Made by a program: the position numbers and the translations under genes. From assembly GCA_020152595.1 (NCBI GenBank), contig JAIGNY010004072.1:2100001-2164000 (forward strand): a stretch of DNA of 64,000 nucleotides, read 5' to 3'. Position 1 is the first letter of the stretch. Every line of letters starts with the position of its first letter. The notes under the pieces were generated by a model. The model worked only from the letters and a program-made list of their open reading frames with translations, searched no databases and was not told the DNA's origin. Positions 58,838-64,000 of the stretch are shown here, in pieces. Source of the DNA: Chiridota heheva. Taxonomy: Eukaryota > Echinodermata > Holothuroidea > Apodida > Chiridotidae.

Positions 58838-61800
58838 CAGGGAGCGTGACGTCATTCGGCCTATATTCCATATAGGCCGAAGGCCGGGAGACGAAACTCC
58901 TATACCTAGTGTTACGCAATCGTGATACTTTTTAAGTCACCTATCCAATGTTGGATCAAAGTGCGGGCAGTAGAGAGTCAAGCATTTGAAAATTTGAAAA
59001 TAACAAAGAAATGTGTAATTAAGTATTCTACGCAAATTGTTGATTTAAAATTTTGTTAATACCCGATTTAATTTTATCGTTACCTTTTGTGCACTTTTAG
59101 TTCATTAAACATTTCTTTTATGTCATTAATATAGCAACTTTGATTTTTACGTCATCCATGGATGAAGTGCGATGAAAAACTGACAAACCATGCACATACA
59201 GTACAGGTACTTTTCGCGATACCGGTACAGTAGGATGTTAATGAGTTTATTACTCATTGTTTGTCTGAGCATGACATATTGAAACGTTGAAGCATTTTCA
59301 AGGAATTACTGCCTAGCCTCATCAAAACCGTTATGAATTACGCCTAGGCCCTAACCTAGATGGTGAAGGTCGGCCAAAACTGTAGGCCTATCAATAAGCG
59401 TAAGCGATGGGTCTAGCCACCTGTACGTCCCCGTTTTGTGCTAATTGCTGTCGGCCGTTTTAAAAAAGCTAGCCAAATGCGTACGCAGTCGGACATCTGT
59501 GGTCCTAAAATTTGAAATTTAATATTAACTTAGGTGGATCTAGGCCTAGTTATTGAAGCCTAGTTTAGGATCGGGATTATCGGGTAGTAAAATGGCTAAA
59601 GAATTCAGGTTACCAACTTAACCTATCCAAATTCAGACCTAGCTCGAATATTCATGCACAAATCACGTAATGACCTAATCCTCCGGATTAATTATTCGTC
59701 CGGATTAGAATAATTCAGACCTAACCGTTAGGTCTACATTCTTGCAAGACCACTTTCAAGTTACAACTTAACTAACAAGAATTCAGTCTTGATCATGACT
59801 TGCTTCAAAGTAGCTGCCCAGGCCTAACTTAATTCGCCAGGTGGTTTCTGTATAGCCTACTGCCTAAATTTAGACAAAAATTGGCAAAGAATTCATGAGA
59901 AATACTGGAAATGAAATAATCTATATTTGGATATTTGTGAAGGGAATGTTATTTATGCCAAACTTAAGGTGAAGGCAAATAACTATGTAGGCTACAAACT
60001 AGTTCTATGACACATACATTCGGTTGGGTTCATTTTGTCAAGAAAAGCTATTAACTCTTAGTATCAGTTTATGTGGTTCGATTTCAAACCTAGAAACTGT
60101 TTGGTGTTGAAGGGGAAAACATTAAATAATTCAATTTTGTGTAGGGTAAAGAAAGTATCATTTGTAAATAATACAGGAAATATATATCAATTGACTTAAA
60201 CAACTAGTGGTACAAGTTACATAATATGGTGTGCAAATTCAGGTGTTTACAACAGACCAACACATAGATTTGCCATAAACTTCTAAAAAGTATTGCTATG
60301 AATTTTCATGTACATTGATGATAAGGGAATTAGGACTTAATTTGAGGAAACCAATTTAGAAGAATAAATAAAAAGCTTTGACATCATAATTTTGATTTAG
60401 ATTTACTGCAATAGTCACCTGTAGAAATTTAACTTTAACATCTGGCAATCAACTTTACAAACATTCCTGGCAGTTTCCTCATGTGACATTTTCTGTGGAT
60501 GACTGTACTTCCATAAGTCCTGCACTTATCAATACAGCTTTAGCTGAAATCAGCAAATTTTGTGAAGTGATGCTGATGTAGGAATAGATATACCAGAGCA
60601 TGTTATCATTTCACAATATGAGTTTTTAAGAAAGAAACAGAAATCAAGTAATTTTGAGGTTCTTCTTATGCAACATAACACTATAGATCACCATGGTTGT
60701 CAAGAGTGACCTATAGTCAAGTGAGCTAAGCTTTGTAAAAGACATGTTAAAGTGTGATTTTCATGTCTGTTTACTGCAAATAAAAGCCTGGTTTTGATGT
60801 TGAATATTCAGTCTTAGAGTTTGTGTCTTTTTTTTGGTTAGGCAGACAAATTTATATGTATAAAAAGGTACACTAAAATTACCATTTAATTTCCAAATAA
60901 CCTGATATCAGTACATTCTACTGCCCCCAACCCCAACCCCAAAAAAAAAAAAAAAAATATTATACATGTGCCTAGAGTTCAAAAACATTTGGTCAGGGTA
61001 TTGTCCACTACAAAATGATATACAGGTATTCAGCTCACTAATATCTGGTACAAAATTATTTTGCATTGAAAAAAATATTCATACCCTGCAGTACAATCAA
61101 CGATTTTTAACAATCATACAACAGAAATTTTGGAATACTATTGCACTAATAATTTGTTCATTGGATACCAAACCAAAGAAAAATGAGAGCAAAACTAAAG
61201 ATAGCATATCAAATAGAAGAGAAATTGCATGCAGCAAACTTTTCAAGTGGAGCTATTCTTTTTATCTTCCCAACTTGAAAGCTTAAGAAACTTTTGCAAA
61301 CAAATTGAAAGCAACTTTAATAAGCAATACACCTAGATTTTGTTATTAAATGCAACCATGGATTGAAAGTAATTAGGCTGCAATGCAACATAGGCTTAAT
61401 CCAAAGAGTTTTTACGATTATTTTTTAAGTTAAACTTTTTGAATTTAGGGCCTGCAATTGTTGGTAAAGTGATATTGAACAGAAAAATATGAACGAAACT
61501 GAAAACATATAGTTTATTAAAATGAAAATAAAAGTACTCTGTGGACAATTTGATCTATCTTTACCTGTCTAAACAAGTTGGCAGTGGCGTCACCTATCTG
61601 CAAGCTGGTCAGCCTGATGATTAGAATTTGTTTGATGGGTGTTTTGTTGATAGGCACATGCCAACGATAAATGTAAATAGCCTGACCTATATTGGTCACA
61701 TGTGCTCCCCACCCTACCTAACAATTGTAATGCTCAGTTACAAGCATGACCTTTTTTTTCATGACAAATAAGGACTATTTTCTTCTTTTTATTTAGCTGA

Positions 61801-63195
61801 CTTTGTTGTTTTTGTTAATGACTGCTGACGTTTACTGATACACCTACTGTACAAAGTATTCTAATCAAGTAAATGTTCTTAGTGTACACAGCAAATGTCC
61901 CATAGTACTGTAGTAAATGCGCGTGTACAGTGGGTATGTAACTAATAACTAACCCCACCCTACTCTACTATAATGATCTAGAAACCATCTTAATCTAATT
62001 TGCGTCTGTGGGGAAATGGAGATGATCCCTCAATAACAAAACAGCAAAAGTAAACAACAAATTCTAACGAAATAAGAAGTAATATTATAATCTTGAAATG
62101 AGCATGTTGTTGCAAATTCTAACTAACAAATTGATGAGAAACTTGAAGGCTTGAAACTTTCTCACATTAATACCATGGTAATGTACTTATAATATATAGG
62201 CCCTAGTGTTAGGTTAATATTATTAGTCAGATACCCACTGTACACGCCGGATCAATAAACGTCATAGATCACTAACAAAAAGGCAAAAAGAAAACGTCAA
62301 CTACTTAAAAACAAAAGAAAATAGTAAATGTCCGCCATGATAAAAAATAAATGACCATGCTTGAAACGGGCATTACAATTGTTAGCTAGTGTTAGGCTAC
62401 CAAATTGCAAATGGTTTCACACAATGTAGGCCTACAGTACTGTAGCCTAGCTAGCGAACACAATAGCATCAACGTATGATTATCCCGGCGACGAAAGCAA
62501 TTAATCGCTGCATACATGTCTGAATAAAATAAGATTTGATAAGCAACTTATTCTTGTTCCTAAATAAAACTGAAATTATTGCTCGTATTTGTAAGAGTTT
62601 ACGTCGGTCAGTTTAAACTAACGTACAACGTTAGCTTCAGACTGTTCAACAACAAATGACATAATTAAGATAACACAATATTTAAGGTCTACAGAAATTT
62701 TTCAAGACGTCTACTAGTTTCGAACATTTATCCCTTATCTGAAAAGTTGTTCGCGCAGTATTTTTCTTAAAATATACTTAGACCTATCGTAGTAAGTGCG
62801 GTACATGCCAGTACAGTCCAGCGCTGCGGTAAAGTGTTGTCGTCCTGCATGTACTGTGAAAAGAAATGTGTTTTTGTGTTCTTGATAGAACTAGAATGAA
62901 CCTTAATCTTGATTAAAGAGACAAGTTATGATTAAAACTAACATAAATCAAATTAATCTTACTGTATAAAGATTTTCAATTAATCAATTAATTTTTTAGA
63001 TTAAATTGTCAGAGTCTGCCTATTTTTTTTTTTTTATTGTCTCCAATTTTTAATGCACCGACATATTGGCTGCCCTTACTTGGAACCAACATGGGAGCAG
63101 GACGAACCAAAAATTATCACGCTCTGAGGTATATGAAGTTTCGTCTCTCAACCTTCGGCCTATGTGAAATCTAGGCCAAATGACGTCACACTCTG
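58838..63195. mobile_element. 4.3-kb TIR element, copy 2
   Basis: Left end CAGGGAGCGTGACGTCATTC, reverse complement of the right end CAGAGTGTGACGTCATTTGG; about 78 bp of inverted similarity including GAGACGAAACT and ATACCT. Collinear with copy 1 throughout and in the same orientation, with scattered substitutions and indels. The left TIR holds a perfect hairpin TTCGGCCTATAT-TCC-ATATAGGCCGAA (58855-58881). Flanks CAAAAACC and TCAAAACT share a core but are not a clean duplication. No long open frame. Confidence 0.83.
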
Positions 63196-63224
63196 TCAAA
63201 ACTGAAGATTGCCAAAATGGACAA

Positions 63225-63450
63225 CAGTTATTTGTGGTTATTTTGCATTTAAAAATGGTTATTTTGGCATTTTTGATTATTGAAAGAGAATCTGTCTGCT
63301 TTTTACATTGTCAATGAGCGTAATTCGTGTACAGTGGGCATTACATATAGATTTTGTGTACCCCAAGAGGTACCCAGCTGAGTGCGTGTGACATCACATA
63401 TTCTACTCTGAGCGTCCATTCGCCCATTTACGCATGCTCTTTAATAACCC
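63225..63450. repeat. Further unit of the 345-bp repeat
   Basis: AAAAATGGTTATTTTGGCAT, CACATTGTCAATGAGCGTAA-like text, GTGTACAGTGGGCATTACAT and GTACCCAGCTGAGTGCGTGT match 54500-54680. This is the least interrupted view of the CCCAAGAGGTACCC segment that copy B split. Confidence 0.7.
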
Positions 63451-63489
63451 CCTTACCTAATCTTCACGCAATTTTTTTTCTTTTTTCTT

Positions 63490-63660
63490 TAACCGATAGA
63501 CCTCTTCAAACCGAGTTTAACCCAACGTGAAACGTCAGGGTACTTTAACCAAACACATGCTGGGGGGATTTTCCTTTTACTAACCAGGGGACATTGTACA
63601 ACACAACAATACACGCGCGCGCGCATTATAATTGCTTGTACACACGTACAGTGCAGTAAG
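63490..63660. repeat. Segment paralogous to 51890-52060
   Basis: AGACCTCTTCAAACCGAGTT, then AACGTGA, ACATGCTGGGG and ACACGCGCGCGC parallel AGACCTTTTCAAACCGAGTT, CGAACGTGAT, AATGCTGAGGA and ATACGCGCGC at 51896-52030. The latter lies in the outer part of the 6.4-kb insertion, so part of that element may recur here. A (CG)n-like run follows at 63614. Confidence 0.55.
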
Positions 63661-64000
63661 TCAGTGCATACGTACGGTACGTAAGTACAGTATTTAAAAT
63701 GTATTAAAGTTTTGTGTGCTCACGTACGTACGAACATAGGCTAAGTACATTACAACAAGCTGAAACCGTTCACCTACTTTGTAAATTGTAGGCCTATTAC
63801 TTGTTATGGAATTTGTTTGTTGGAAGAATTCCGTCAGCTCGTCAGGAGGAAGTAGTGAAATAACCCGGCAGGTAAGATAAGATTCAAAAGGCAAATCGGG
63901 CTAAATGAGTTATGACAGCAATCGTTTAATGCAGGCCTAGATTTAGTACGAATCTTCATACTCCAACTCCATTAAGGTGGTCGGTTCGACGTAACCGTGT
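63660..64000. other. No gene seen at right edge
   Basis: ACGTACGTACG-type repeats near 63670-63735 and TAGGCCTA words. The 66-codon minus frame at 63694-63894 has no recognised domain. Confidence 0.4.

Overview
The window reads as intronic and intergenic DNA of a metazoan nuclear genome. It is AT-rich, has almost no long open frames, and is crowded with animal-type transposable elements: CR1/L2/RTE-like LINEs, a Gypsy retrotransposon, tRNA-derived SINEs, hAT-like MITEs, satellites and microsatellites. This mix suggests a marine invertebrate deuterostome, perhaps an echinoderm, but that is inference and no species marker is visible.

One host gene is supported. Two exons at the left end, on the minus strand (1286-1140 and 948-798), encode the start of an FMN-binding flavodoxin domain that matches the N-terminus of methionine synthase reductase (MTRR). 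The gene continues past the left edge. Its promoter should lie at higher coordinates, possibly several kb away.

Layout: 1-1.3 kb, MTRR 5' exons. 1.4-12.4 kb, a minisatellite, a SINE, a ~302-bp dimeric satellite and a ~130-bp tandem repeat. 12.4-16.8 kb, a hAT MITE, then a LINE split by a 1.16-kb TIR element, then a CR1-like LINE. 17.2-27.2 kb, a dense retroelement block: a rearranged LINE, a Gypsy LTR and pol (itself holding a 505-bp MITE), a 1-kb GAA/GAG tract, an L2-like reverse transcriptase, and an RTE/Nimb-like LINE interrupted by a full-length SINE and a 338-bp MITE. 27.2-42.4 kb, sparse, with small dispersed repeats, a telomere-like G-rich minisatellite and a 550-bp TIR element. 42.4-63.5 kb, a nested transposon cluster: a 1.8-kb hAT-like element in two inverted copies plus a 111-bp derivative, a 6.4-kb insertion that splits a CR1-like LINE, and two direct copies of a 4.3-kb TIR element, all within ~345-bp tandem repeats and a second ~302-bp satellite.

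No operon or defence-type system is visible. The notable content is the set of precisely bounded nested insertions. Several can be confirmed from the window itself because a target-site duplication, a restored retroelement reading frame or an empty-site paralogue is present. The DNA elements also have unusual hairpin-rich termini.
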